Assembly (NCBI RefSeq): GCF_000002425.4
Contig: NC_037265.1
Span: 4,090,814-4,154,813, forward strand
DNA: 64,000 nucleotides
From: Physcomitrium patens
Lineage: Eukaryota > Streptophyta > Bryopsida > Funariales > Funariaceae
Direction of reading: 5' to 3'
Part shown: positions 11,977 to 23,550 of the stretch, piece by piece
Numbering within the stretch: the first letter of the stretch is position 1
Layout of the letters: every line of letters starts with the position of its first letter
The notes under the pieces: generated by a model
Databases searched by the model: none
What the model was told of the DNA's origin: nothing
What the model saw: the letters and a program-made list of their open reading frames with translations, nothing else
Position numbers and translations under genes: made by a program

Positions 11977-14900
11977 GATTGAATTCTGTAATTTAATCAC
12001 ATTTTAGAGTGGCTTCAGGTTATTCCACACAAACTAATCAGCCACGAATCCGTGAAATTTTCTGGGACAAGGTGTCAAATCTGGCTGAGACTCACATGCA
12101 GCGAGTATGGCGAAGTTTATGTCTGACTTCTACTTGCAACCTTGGATTTCAGATTGTTTCTTTAGAGGCAGAAAGCGAGAATGGCCAGTGAAAATGGTCA
12201 TGTACCGGGTTGTATCAATGGCATTCGAATGCAGGTGCACGCAGATGCCGTGCAAGCAGGTTACAGCACGGAGCCAAACTTTGGAAGTGCAAAGACGTGC
12301 ACGCTAATCAATTGATCAATTTGTTACAGACCTGCACATATCAGACAGCATGTCGCTCAGTGCAGATTTAATCGTCTAAATAATATGATCCCAAGTCTCC
12401 TACCATACTCATCACAAGATTCATTGGCAAACCTCGTCTTCTTCTAAGAAGATACTTTTTCGGAACAAGTTAGCTGAGCATCCCACCATTTTACCAAGGT
12501 CCACCATTTCTGCTCAGAGAGCGTGAATGACTTGAAGATTTAAATGTCCCCGAAACCGTGTGACACAAAAGATATCATCACATCCAAATCTGCAGGACAG
12601 TTTGGTCCACCTAGTCTTTAAACACCAGCGATTCAACTTCGACCATAAAAGTCGTCACATTATCCTTATCGCGGAGTTTACATACCATGAATGCATTTCA
12701 AGAGGATGTGCCAGTTACAAAAGCATGCAACCGGTTATGCGCTTCTTGCACACAATTCCTGGTGATCACATAACCTACCAATGCCGGACGGACGAGGCTG
12801 TCATTCTCCAAGTGGCGCTGGTTGAGAGCACATGCGACATGGGTCCCCTGCCTTCCCAGTCTATCTAGGTCTAATTCTTTTCGTGACCCCAATCCGCTAC
12901 TCTAATCCTTTCTGACACCTACCCGGACGTTCTCAGAGATTTTCTTTCTTGCCTCAGATGATTCCTTTCTTGTACCTTGTTAGCATTCCTGCAGAAATGT
13001 CTCCTCCAAGAGTTGATCCTGCAGGTCCGTCTCTCACACCGTTTTTTTCCTGCAGAAAACTCAGCTTATTGGATTCAGCCCAGGGTTCGGCAGAATTACA
13101 GTTACTCTGCGCAGGTCCTACGACATAAACAGGTTGGTATAACCGAGGACGCACATGTGAAGTTCAACGAGATGATAGGATTGGCAGTGAAGCCCCTTCT
13201 GCAGACAGTTATATTCCCGGCAGGCATATGAGGAAGTGCATTAACGTCGTTTCACAACGACATGAACATGAATCGCCACCTTCCACCCTCTTTCGGTTGG
13301 GTCCACTCATCTATAGTTATTTGTTGTTGTTAACTAGGTCTCTACAACTCACCATCACAAATCGGGACAGAACCACAGGACAACTCCGAGAGACTTCTGT
13401 AATCTAAAACATCATTCTCAGACTTCCATGTCGCCTGTGTGTCCAATTTCTCGGAACCATACCAAGTTGAAATACTCCAAAACTTAAAGTTAGTGGGTAA
13501 CTTCATAGCTTCGTCCACAAAATTTGAGCATTCAGCTTACATCTGCTCACCTATTCTTCATAGAGGGATCACTGATCTGCAACGGCATCCTGGCGCTAAA
13601 GATGGATTTGGCATGTTTCAATGATCAGATCCTGAACCACTCATTTGAATAACACGTTTCCACTGTTGGTTTAACCCGTCTCATTGATAAATGTAATTGA
13701 CGACTCATGTTCACAATTGAGTCTGGTAAGTTTGCCATGGGCCTTCAGCGAGGGCCATGTTTACGAAAGCAAAAGCAACCATTGTTCTTGCAGCATAAAA
13801 ACTGCCAAGAGCTCGTGATTAATCTGGATAAACATCAACCTGTACTTACAACCGTTTGTCACTAATTGCGGCTGAGACGTCAAAGCCTCAAAATTAGTAG
13901 AATTTCGAGTGAAAACCAACCGCGTTCAAAAGCATCTCCTCACCGATAATAACCCCTAACGTCCAGTTTGGCAGTCAACCACCAATGGTTTACAGATACC
14001 TCGAACCAAACAAGTTATGGAAGTGCATCAAAATGAAGTAAGAGTATTTGAATCTCCACATAGAGAAATTGATTACCTCCAGACGATAATTGCGGAGAAT
14101 TATTCTCACGAGTTCAAAAGTCATACAACCACGGAAGCTCAAGTCGATATTCCTCATGCTTACCATTGTCAATAAAAATCAGTAGAAAATCTTCGAATGC
14201 ACGAATCCGCGTAAATAAGAAAGCCTGTTCTGATCTGCAATGTGTAGGACATTATCGATGCGGTCTTCCAAAAGTGTCCAATCATCTACACCAATCTGCT
14301 TTTGGAAACTTCGAAATCATGCGGTAAGTGACGCATTCGCAGAAACAGGTTAAGCGCAAACATCCCCCATGTTGAGCTCAGATAAATTACCCTTCGCAAT
14401 TACTGCATCGTTAGGAACTGCCCGCCATCAGGGATTTTCATCAGTTCAAAGCAGCTCTTCGTATTTTGAATTATAAGTGCTACGACCAAAGAACTAAAAC
14501 CGTACTTATACGACCTCTTTAAAAGGAAAATCTGTCTTGGTTCATTGTCCAAACCTAAAGCTTGGCTCCGAACCTTTAGATTCGATCTGAGAGAGATGGT
14601 CTGTGCACGTCCACCATGGATTCCGAATCCAAACCGCTTCATTGATGGGAGTTCATCACTGATGCATGCTGTGAATAGGTTGTATGACTTGTCTAGTGAG
14701 AATCATTCGTGCTCAACATTGAGCACAAAAATTCGCATTGACAAATTTATACAAATCCCACAAAAGGCTGTAACAAAGCTATTGAGTGTTAAATTATCGC
14801 CAACAAAATGACATTGAGGTCCTCCAGAGGTCGATCTAAATTAATGTTATTTCAATAGTATCCAAAATGACGACTCTTGCCCCTTCCCAAAAACAACAAT

Positions 14901-15252
14901 ATTTTATTTATAAAAAAAAGAGAAAGGGAGAGAAAAATTGGAAATTAATGAAACATATCAAGTGTGGTGGGATGCCGATCAAGCCTCACTAAGATTTGTT
15001 TTTATAAGGAAGGCCTTCGAGAGATCGGTATGCTGCAGAGTACGTGTTGGAGGTGGCTTCTTAGAGTCTGATTTCCTCAACTTCGTTAGTGCATGTCAGA
15101 GAAGTCTCCAAGGTCCGATCCTCCTCGAGGTACTTCATGGTCTGGTGTTGTCGTCAAACAGCCGATTTTAGTTGACCACAAGTGGGGTATTCCCTGATTC
15201 TCTATGCTCTGAACTTGTCTACGTTTGCAATCGATACTAAGCCGCTACCACC
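11977..15252. other. Intergenic region without recognisable genes
   Basis: About 3.3 kb of mixed-composition DNA between the divergently oriented sHSP and dioxygenase genes. Several ORFs of 60-100 codons occur on both strands, but none shows a family motif or consistent splice structure. The part next to 11976 should hold the sHSP promoter. I looked for and did not find a convincing three-pentamer heat-shock element there. Confidence 0.5.
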
Positions 15253-16562
15253 ATGACACTGCCACCCGAACGTATCATTCAAAACTCAGGACTCCTGCAA
15301 ACTCGCGGACTAGTTACGCACATGCCAAATGAAATGGACTTGGCACTGCCCTCTCACAACATGTTTTCGGCCAGTTCGCATACCTTGCCCACCATAGACC
15401 TGCACTCCGCACATCTAGGAGAGCAAGTAGTATCTGCATGCCGGGACTGGGGGTTTTTCCAAGTTCACAACCATGGCATCCCGCCGGAGCTTCTCAACAG
15501 GCTGCGGGCACACGCTCACTGTTTCTTTGAGTTACCATTGCAACAGAAAGAACGAGTAGCCGCATGTAAGTCGAATAATTTCTACGGCTATGGCGTCTCC
15601 AAGGCACGTACATACTTCCCTAACGACTGGATGGAGGCCTTTGACATGGAGTGGACGCCCATCTCACGAGTGCGCCGACACGTGCAGCAAGTCGGGCTAG
15701 CGCACGCTCGATACGAGGATTTTTGGTAAGGGTTGCAATAACCGCAACTTGCTTAGTTCGTGATTACCAAACGTTGCTTTGCTCGTGATCCATATCGGAA
15801 GGAATAACCTAAGTTACCCGAGACGCACTTGCCACAATTTTAGTGTACTGATACCATTGAACATCAACGACATGTCTGGGATATTCTGGAAGTGGCGCGG
15901 TGGAGGACTACGCCTCAAAGACGGAGAAGCTAGCCGTGCGGCTGACAGAGCAGGTAGCGTTGGGACTTGGACTCGACGCCACAGCGTTCTCTCGGCACTT
16001 CGAAGAATCGACCACTTCTACTGTCCGCATGAACTACTACCCCCCACATCCGAACCCTTCCCGAACGCTGGGCATCTCGCCTCATTCCGATTTCAACATC
16101 TTCACAATTCTGCTGCACGACACCGTGCCCGGGCTGCAAGTTCTCAAGGACGGCAAATGGATCACCGTGAAGCCAAGCCCGGACACGTTAGTCATCAACG
16201 TCGGGGATACTTTTCAGGTACGATGTCGGAAAAACAAACCCTAGTTGCTGCATTTGAATGGAAATGACGCGAGAGCTTGCGAAATGATAGGGTTAACTCA
16301 TTGTGTCCGGCAGGCGTGGTGTAACGGGAGAATCAAGAGCGTGATGCACCGGGCACTCGTAAACGCAACCGAGCCTCGATTGACGGTAGTGCACTTCTTC
16401 GGCCCTCACCCTGACACGATGATCGTGCCTCCGGCGGCATTGGTAGACAACGATAATCCTCTGCGTTACAGGAGCTTTGCATACAAGGAAATGGTGGAGC
16501 AGATCATGCACATCCGCGGCAAGAGCGTGTTCGAGAGTCCCCTCACGTCATTCCTTCTGTAA
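15253..16562 (+). CDS. 2-oxoglutarate/Fe(II)-dependent dioxygenase (plant DOXC type, GA-oxidase-like)
   Basis: Soluble oxygenase that uses 2-oxoglutarate, O2 and Fe(II) to hydroxylate or desaturate a small molecule; this class includes gibberellin and flavonoid enzymes. Three exons, 15253-15725, 15893-16217 and 16314-16562, join in frame to 348 residues, a normal length. The N-terminal DIOX_N domain begins around residue 45 (PTIDL, then WGFFQVHNHGIP). The catalytic domain has MNYYPPHPNP, the iron ligands H222 and D224 in SPHSDF, the distal histidine H278 (VMHRAL), and the 2-oxoglutarate-binding R288-x-T290 (PRLTVVHFFGP). All key residues are present and I see no premature stop. The exon 2 acceptor (AG before 15893) is chosen by phase and is the weakest junction. 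The ATG at 15253 has a favourable context (ACC before it); in-frame ATGs also follow downstream. The overall pattern is closest to GA-oxidase-like enzymes, but the substrate cannot be read from sequence. Confidence 0.9.
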
Positions 16563-17856
16563 ACTGCAGCATCCATGGATTCCATAGTCCCTCAAAGCGT
16601 GAATAACTCTCTGAGCTTCACAACAACCTCTGAAAGGGGAAATGGAGTCCCAAAGGTGTTTTAGGTTTAGGGTTTAACCCCCTCCCCCCCAGGAGCCCTC
16701 ACATCGCCACACATGCTCAGCACAAGCTTTGCATACACACTCCCTGATATCTCACACTGTGACATCGTGAATCAGGCTTGTAAATACAATGATCGTTTGA
16801 TTAACATCTCATAGTGTCTACCTTTTCTGTACTTATGAAGAGATATTTTCTAATTTACTTATGAAGTTTTATTTGTTTGCTAAATATATTGTTGTTATAT
16901 TGTTGCTAAATATATTTTAGATATCCCTATTTACAACTTTAGAATGCTTTTGTGAAACTAGTTGTTGTGTAGGTTGTGTTTGTTAATACTAAAATTTTTG
17001 TATTCATAAATGATATTATTGTTGTTGATTGACTTCATTAACAAATAGAATTATATTAATTTTTATATTTTTATTGAAGTACATGGGTATAAGTGAGCTA
17101 CTACAAATTAATGGGTTCTCAATAAGAAAGTGATTTTTTTTGTGTAAAATACTAAAACAAAGAACAAATTTAATTCTTTACTTTTGTAGATTGTTATAGA
17201 ACACTTGAGAAGGTGGTGTCACTAGTGTTGAGCATGCCACTTTAAAATAGGGCTTTCCTTGCAATATCTAATTTATCTTATTTTAAGATTGCAATTAGGT
17301 TTTATTATAGGTGTACAAGAGATGAAATTTATCTACATAGTTGTTTAAAATTATCCATCTTTATCAAATTTGATAGATTCTATTGAATTGTTTTGAAAGT
17401 AGAATATTCTTAAGAGAGAAGTTGGTAAGGCATTGCCAATATTCATCCTTCTACCATCCAATCATGGTGAAGTCAGATTTGATAGTACTTGTATTAGAGA
17501 AAATAGAGGCTAGCCCACCACAAAATCTTTGACATTGTAGAAATTGGCCATTGCAATGAGTCTATCTAATGTGAAATTCTATTTGCAAATCAGAGTACTT
17601 GTCAATAGTGTTCTTAAAGATAATCTCATCGTGGTAAGTGCGCACCATAGCTTGGTGGTTGTTTTCAATATCTTTGATTGATTAAGCATTCCATCTAGCC
17701 GATTCTAACTACATCTTACGCCTTTGGATGGAAATGCATAGTCAAGACATTTGTAATTCACACAAATCATAAGACAAGACTTTCAAAATGTCTTCATTGC
17801 TAGCATCATCGTTTTGATTGCATTGGACAATGATGGATACAATGTCATTGACAAGA
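16563..17856. other. AT-rich intergenic region (3' flank of dioxygenase, target DNA of element 1)
   Basis: No gene recognised. The first hundred bases probably include the dioxygenase 3' UTR. The remainder is AT-rich and continues on the far side of element 1 after 25257. Confidence 0.5.
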
Positions 17857-17861
17857 CTAGC

Positions 17862-18181
17862 TGTCACGGACACAGAATACAGACTTGATATCTACCAAGA
17901 AGTTCAAGAAGAACTGGCAAGAATTAGATTAATCAGATGAATACAAGAACAACACCAGAGAGGTGAGCTAGAGCTCCAAGAGATGTGTTGTCAAGACTGA
18001 AGAACTCTTCAGCCTCGATTCCAATATACACTCCTATTTAAGAAGCTTCTCAAGCAACTTCTATCAACTAAGAAGCTTCTAGAAGATTCCAGAGACTTGC
18101 TTCTAGAAGGTTCTAGAAGCTTGTCTCTAGAAGGTTCTAGAAACTTGTCTCTAGAAGGTTCTAAGGACTATGTTCCTAACA
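17862..18181 (-). repeat. Element 1, 3' LTR (320 bp)
   Basis: Begins TGTCACGGAC and ends CCTAACA on the plus strand. It is adjacent to target duplication CTAGC on its left and to the polypurine tract on its right. Aligned to the 5' LTR it shows several scattered transitions and lacks a 77-bp net expansion found there. It carries its own set of GAA/TTC arrays at 18072-18161. Confidence 0.95.
18072..18161 (-). promoter_or_regulatory. Heat-shock-element arrays in U3 of element 1 3' LTR
   Basis: Same pentamer pattern as in the 5' LTR: 18072-18094 (four perfect plus one near match), 18101-18118 (four perfect), 18130-18142 (three perfect), 18154-18161 (two perfect). The arrangement differs from the 5' LTR by local duplication, so the two LTRs changed their arrays independently after insertion or during reverse transcription. 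Confidence 0.7.
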
Positions 18182-18195
18182 TCACCCCCTCCTTT
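18182..18195 (-). other. Polypurine tract of element 1
   Basis: The minus strand reads AAAGGAGGGGGTGA directly before the TGTTAGG start of the 3' LTR. This is the expected primer for plus-strand DNA synthesis. Confidence 0.85.
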
Positions 18196-18231
18196 AGCTT
18201 CGAGGTCTCTGAGAAGCAATGTTGTTGTCAA

Positions 18232-18585
18232 TCAGTAATAACGCAAGAAAATGAAGATCTGTCGCATAACGTCTGCTATGAACTCCAACTGTTGTTCACG
18301 AGGTAAGTGGTTCATCGACCCTTGAAGTCAACGGTAGTGGCCCACTCCTTCAACTTCTAACCAAGCATGAACTTCCGTGTCTTCATTGTGAAATTGTCCT
18401 GCAAATATGCCTTCTGGCTGACCATCGTAAGCAGGCTCGGACTCAAATACAATTACCAAAGATCGATTACTTGGTATCCTCCGTCGTCGTCGTTGTGCAG
18501 GTGGTTCTTCATCTCGGGGTCGCCTTCGTGAACTAGTTGGTTGAGATAATCTGACTGGCATAGTATCTATCTCTTGGCTATCCAT
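18232..18585 (-). pseudogene. Element 1 extra ORF (ORF-X) between chromodomain and 3' LTR
   Basis: Minus-strand reading frame of 118 codons from ATG at 18585 to TGA at 18232-18234, broken once by an internal TGA after GHYR. It starts 132 bases after the pol stop at 18717. Visible features: an arginine-rich N-terminal part (SRRRPRDEE, then QRRRRR), a middle part with FESEPAYDGQPEGIFAG, and a C-terminal part GHYR...NHLPREQ. I do not recognise the family. There is no signal peptide or membrane segment, so it is not an envelope gene. A clearly related frame sits in the same place in element 2 (52883-53305), where the aligned codon at the internal stop is TGG (Trp). Conservation in two different families argues it was once a real gene; its function is unknown. 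Confidence 0.7.
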
Positions 18586-18716
18586 ATCAGAAGACCAAAC
18601 TATGGCTATTGAAAAAATTCTATTTTATCTTGGAGAAAATAACTACATCAACTACGAATTTTGGTGGTGCTCTCCCCTTTTCTTATATTCTTTGATGAGC
18701 AAGCTTCAGAAGGAAG

Positions 18717-20662
18717 CTATCGTCGAACCGGCTTAGGTTTATGAGGATGTTGTTGATGAAAATCCTGTACCTTTTGCGGCGCATTGGCGAGATTTTCAGT
18801 TGGCTCTCACGTTCGCTCATTAATGTCGTAGCCGCACCAATGAATAAGATACTCCAACTTGCCCCACCTTCGCCATGAATCCAATACCTTTTCAACCTTA
18901 TATTCCTCATGGTTCTCGATCTCAATACTAGGTGGCGGACATTGCACTCTTCCAGGAAAAGATGACTCTCGATAAGGCTCCAACAGAGAAACATGAAAGA
19001 CTGGATGTACCTTCATAGAAGCTGGTAATTCCAGACGGTACGCCACTGGATTGATTTGCTTCTGGATGATAAATGGTCCCAATCTTCGATAGTCCAACTT
19101 ATCACATGGTCGCTTGGTCTTGATATTCCGTCGAAGAAGCCATGCTTTATCTCCAATTTTGAAAGTAGGTGCTTGATTCCGAAATCTATCAACAGACGCC
19201 TTGTAGGATTCTTGAGCGGATTGTAATTGAAGCTTCAACGTATTTTGAAGCTCTGATAGTTGTTTCGCAAATCCTTCAGCTGCTGGATTGTTATTTGTTG
19301 ATGGACTCAATAAATCAAGCTTTGGATGATATCCATAGTTGGAAAAGAATGGTGTGTATTGAGTTGATGCATGGAAGGTGTTGTTATATGAAAACTTGGC
19401 TAGCGGCAGATATGTGGTCCAATCGTCTTGCTGATAGTTGATGCTGCATCGTAAGTATTGTTCCAAGACTTGGTTCACCCGTTCCGTTTGACCGTCAGTT
19501 TGAGGATGAAAAGCCGAAGAAAGCTTGATATCCACCTTTAGTATCTCAAAAAGAGATCTCCAAAACTTTGATACGAACTGGGTTCCTCGATCTGATATGA
19601 TATCATCTGGTAGTCCATGATAACGATACATATTATCGAGAAAGAGCCTTGCTGTGATTTCACTAGACGATGTCTTCTTGCAAGGGACAAAGTGCGCCAT
19701 TTTTGTAAGCCGATCTACCACGACAAAGATGCTGTCAAATGAGTTCGATGATGGCAGGTCCGTGATGAAGTCCATGGAAATTGAAGACCATGGTCGACGT
19801 GGAATCGGCAATGGCTGTAGGAGTCCATAAGGGCGATGCCGAGGATTCTTGGATCTTGAACAGATGTCGCAAGAGAGGAAAAAATCTTTCACATCCTTCT
19901 ACATTTGGGGCCACCAAAAATCTCGAGAAATAAGCTCCAAGGTCTTGTTGAATCCAAAATGTCCCGCAGCTGGAAAATCGTGGCGAGATTGAAGAACTCG
20001 GAGTCGTGCTGGTCCTTTTGGGATATATAACCGCTCTTCAAAGTATAAAAGATCTTCCTCCACCTTGAACTTGTCGTCATTGGCATGCTGCTTAATATCA
20101 ATGGCTACTGAATCTTCAATGGTCACGGCACGTACCTGATTCAGGAAATCAACATCAATTGGCACAATAGTAGCGCAAAGCTGAAATTGCTCTGGCTTCA
20201 ACAATGTCGTACATTGTTGATCAAACGCTGCTTCTCCAGGCTTTGGTACAAGATACGATCTCCTCGATAAGACATCAGATAGTCCTTGTTGCTTTCCAGG
20301 TCGATAAGTGATAACAAAATCGAACCTAGATAGTAATATACTCCATCGAGCTTGACGTTGATTTAGAACTCGAGCTGACATGAAATACTCCAAATTCTTG
20401 TGATCTGTGTATACGGTCACTAGATGTGCAGCTCTTTCAAGAAAGTGACGCCATTCTTGGAAAGAATCCACTATAGCAAGAAGTTCCTTATTGTGGATGT
20501 CATAATTGATTTCAGTAGTAGAAAACTTTCGAGAATAGAATGCAACCGGATGGAGCTTCTTGTCTTCTTCCATTTGTGAAAGTACAGCTCCTAAAGCAAA
20601 ATCCGAAGCATCAGTTTCTAAATAAAAGACCTTTGTAAAGTCTGGATGTACCAAGATTGGAG
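18717..20662 (-). pseudogene. Element 1 pol, distal part: RNase H, integrase, chromodomain
   Basis: Minus-strand frame from TTAPILVHPDF through the RNase H domain (TDASDFALGAVLSQ, then YTDHKNLEYF), the integrase zinc-binding region (HFGFNKTLELISRDFWW, CDICSRSK), and the integrase core with catalytic aspartates in MDFITDLPSS and SDRGTQF and glutamate in TERVNQVLEQ. It ends with the GPY/F module (RRLGPFIIQ, HPVFHVSLLEPY) and a C-terminal chromodomain (EYKVEKVLDSW, YLIHWCGYDINERT). Two in-frame stops replace tryptophan codons: TAG after WWPQM (about 19893) and TGA after INERT (about 18807). Both positions are TGG in element 2. The frame ends at TAG, 18717-18719. The interrupted N-terminal half continues at 22018. 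Confidence 0.92.
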
Positions 20663-20666
20663 CCGT

Positions 20667-22017
20667 TGTCGTATTACGTGCTTTCTAGCTCGAGAACGCA
20701 CCGAGCGTCTGGCTTTAGAAGGTAGTATGGAGATTCGCCAGTAGTCAAGCAGTCTATCAGTTTTTGACTGTTAGAATATAAACGAATGCAAGAATACACC
20801 GTAAATCTATACGGATGCCCCTTCGACTGCTCGCCGAAGTCCTTTTTGTCCTGGCCGGTAGGTCTCTAAACGTTACAGAGAACCCCAAACAACCCAAACT
20901 GTTAATCTTCGATACCGCTTTGTACTTACAATCTTGTATCCACTGACTGTCTTGTTAGATTAACCCATTAAATTTCATTCACTCCGCATACTCAATCCTA
21001 TAGACACCCTTTTAATTCTCCATTCACAGACGTAACTCCGATTTCACAAAACAGTCAAGAGTGATCACACCTACTTCATTAAAAATCCCGATTCACCATT
21101 ACAACATTGACTTCAGCAACGATTGCCTCAATCTTCCCAAAAGCCTATGAAGAAGAAAAACCCAATTCTCTGTCTTTTCTTCCCCGACTCCAAAGCATGA
21201 AGCTAGCTCTCTCCTATCTTCAAAAAAAACCTCCCCTCCCAAAACTATTCTCTCCCCTAACCTTATCCTCTGAATTTCTTCAATCTTCCGTCTTGGATCC
21301 AGAATTGGCTCCCACCATCAGAGCTTAGATTCGAAATTGGCTCCCGCCGTCAGAGCTTTTTCCTCTGTTTTTACCTTTAAGAGATCCATTTACCGAAAAC
21401 AACGTTCTCTGAAACGACACAAAGAACAGGACAGCCTGAAACAGAATCGAAACCCCGTAATCGGGACCACATTGAGTCGCTCGACCAATTCAGGTCTCAT
21501 ATTGGATAAGATGCCCGTAGTAAGACCTGGATTTTCCTGTAATTAGACTGCATTAGGTTGCCCGACCAATTCAGGTCTCATATTGGGTAAGATGCCCGTA
21601 GTAAGACCTGGATTTTCCCGTAATTAGATCAAATTGGTCCTTCGCGTCAATCTGGCTGAGGCCCGTAGTAAGACCTGGATTTTTCCATAATTAGACTGCA
21701 TTGGGTTGCCCGACCAATGCAGGTCTCATATTGGGTAAGAGGATCCGGATTGGATTCTCAAAATTAGATCCAATTGGCTCTTCGAACCAGGCTCACCCGT
21801 CGTGTGAATTGGTCCTTTCTCTTCCTGCTGACTCCCGTTATTGGAATCGAACAGAGCATTTCAATATGCCCCGGCTGACTGTAACGGGGTGACTGAACCT
21901 GGCCACTCAGTATTTGCACTGGAGTTGGTCGTTGCTTCCAATATTCGAGGTAACTGAACATTAATAAAAGTCCCCTTTCTTTATATTTTCACGGTATACT
22001 CGTGTTATAACACGACA
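20667..22017. mobile_element. Solo-LTR-like insertion inside element 1 pol
   Basis: This 1351-bp segment interrupts the pol frame between the reverse transcriptase and RNase H domains. It begins TGTCGTATTA and ends TAACACGACA, so its ends are short imperfect inverted repeats of the TG...CA type. It is flanked by a 4-bp duplication CCGT (20663-20666 and 22018-22021); removing the segment and one CCGT restores the reading frame. It contains no long ORF and carries an imperfect tandem array with an 81-bp period near 21482-21790. Most likely a solo LTR of another family; a small non-autonomous element is the alternative. Confidence 0.7.
21482..21790. repeat. Imperfect tandem repeats, about 81-bp period
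   Basis: Copies start with CGACCAATTCAGGTCTCATA at 21482 and 21563, with a third, altered one at 21711. Each carries CCCGTAGTAAGACCTGGATT or a remnant of it. They lie entirely inside the solo-LTR-like insertion. Confidence 0.75.
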
Positions 22018-23545
22018 CCGTAGTAAATGCAGTCTTCAAGTCTTGAAACGCCTTCTCTGCTAGAGGTCTCCATTCTAGCTTATCCTTGCATGTTAATCGA
22101 GTGAGAGGAGCAGAAACTTGAGAGTAATTCTTGATAAAGATCTGATAGAAGTTAGCAAAACCAAGAAAGTATTGTACGTCTCTAACCGTCTTTGGAACCT
22201 CTCAGGACACGATTGCTTCCACCTTCTTGGGGTCCATCTTCAAGCATTCCGTAGTCGCAACAAACCCCAAAAACTCCATTTCTAGTTAGTGAAATAAAAA
22301 CTTCTCCAACTTGGCATATAATCCTCGTTCGCGTAGTTTCTCCAAGACCAAACGAACGTGTTTTTCATGCTCTTCCTCATTTTTGGAGAATATCAAAATA
22401 TCATCCAAATAGATGACAATAAAATCGTCAAGGTGCTCTCGAAAAATGTCATTCATCATATGTTGAAAGACCGCTGGAGCATTGGTAAGACCAAAGGGCA
22501 TGACATTATACTCAAAATAGCCATACCTTGTACGGAATGCTGTCTTCCACTCATCTCCTTCCTTGATTCGTACGAGGTTGTAAGCTCTCCTTAGATCAAT
22601 TTTTGTAAAGATCCTTGCACGTCCAAGTTTTTCTAAGAGACCAGAAATCAAGGGTAACAGATAACGATTCTTCTTTGTTACCTTGTTGAGGCCTCGATAG
22701 TCCACGCACATCCGCAATGAGCCATCTTTCTTCTTCACAAATAAGATGGATGCTCCAGCTGACGATTTTGAATGACGAATGAAGTTCTTGGCTAGATTCT
22801 CGTCGATGTACTTCCGTAATTCTGCCAACTCCGTCTGCGATAGATTGTAGATTGGGCCAAAAGGCGGTTGTGCTCCTTCCTGTAAGTCTATGGCGCAATC
22901 ATATGGTCTGTGTTTTGGTAGCATGTCGGCATTTTTCTTTTGAAACACGTCTTTAAAATCCTTATATTGCTCCAGTATACTTGTTGTCGAGATCTTCTCT
23001 CCGGTAGTTGGAGTCGCATAAATGACAAACGGTGTGCCTTCTTTGGACGATCTTATAAACGCTCTTGCTCTAATAAATAAGGATTTCTCTATTCAGGGTT
23101 TTTTACTAGGCTTGCTCTTGGGTGGTTTTGTGGGAAAGGTCATCTTCCGCAACTTCCAATCTATGAATGGGTTATGCTTTTTCAACTAGAAAACACCAAG
23201 AATAACAGGATTTGATGGGGTTCTAATAACATTAAAAATAATATGACTACTATGGCCCTTAAACGTCACTTTTATAGGTTCTGATTCATGGGTGACACTA
23301 CTAGACAATAAAGGTCGTCCATCTATGACCTCAACGTGAACAGGTTTGGATTTTTGTACTAAAGGGATCTTATGATGCTTTGCAAATTCTTCGTCTAAGA
23401 AACAAGCAGATGCTCCTGAATCTAATAATGCTAAGGTTCTCAGTTTCTGAGGGCCAATAAGCAAAAGGATTGTAAAACAAAGGGCAGGTTGAGCGGAAAG
23501 AAAGGAACTTGGTTGTTGTTGCGATATTTCACTGTCCAGCTGCAC
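22018..23545 (-). pseudogene. Element 1 pol, proximal part: aspartic protease and reverse transcriptase
   Basis: The minus-strand frame opens at 23545 with the retropepsin domain (active site LLDSGASACFLD) and stops at 23186. After a short stretch with stop codons it continues as reverse transcriptase, open from 22948 to 22286: [35 protein letters not shown] and the catalytic YLDD in [11 protein letters not shown]. Further stops follow at about 22286 (after FLFH) and about 22200 (a TGA where element 2 has TGG). The frame then reaches the insertion at 22017. The protease frame is in a different phase from gag, so expression would have needed a frameshift or an indel has occurred. All RT catalytic residues seen are intact. 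Confidence 0.9.
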
Positions 23546-23550
23546 GGTTC

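Noticed and set aside
12560-12868. 102-codon frame upstream of the sHSP
   Set aside because: No family resemblance and overlapped by an open minus-strand frame; likely chance.
18232-18585. ORF-X as a retroviral-type envelope gene
   Set aside because: The position fits env, but there is no signal peptide, transmembrane helix or cleavage site in either copy.
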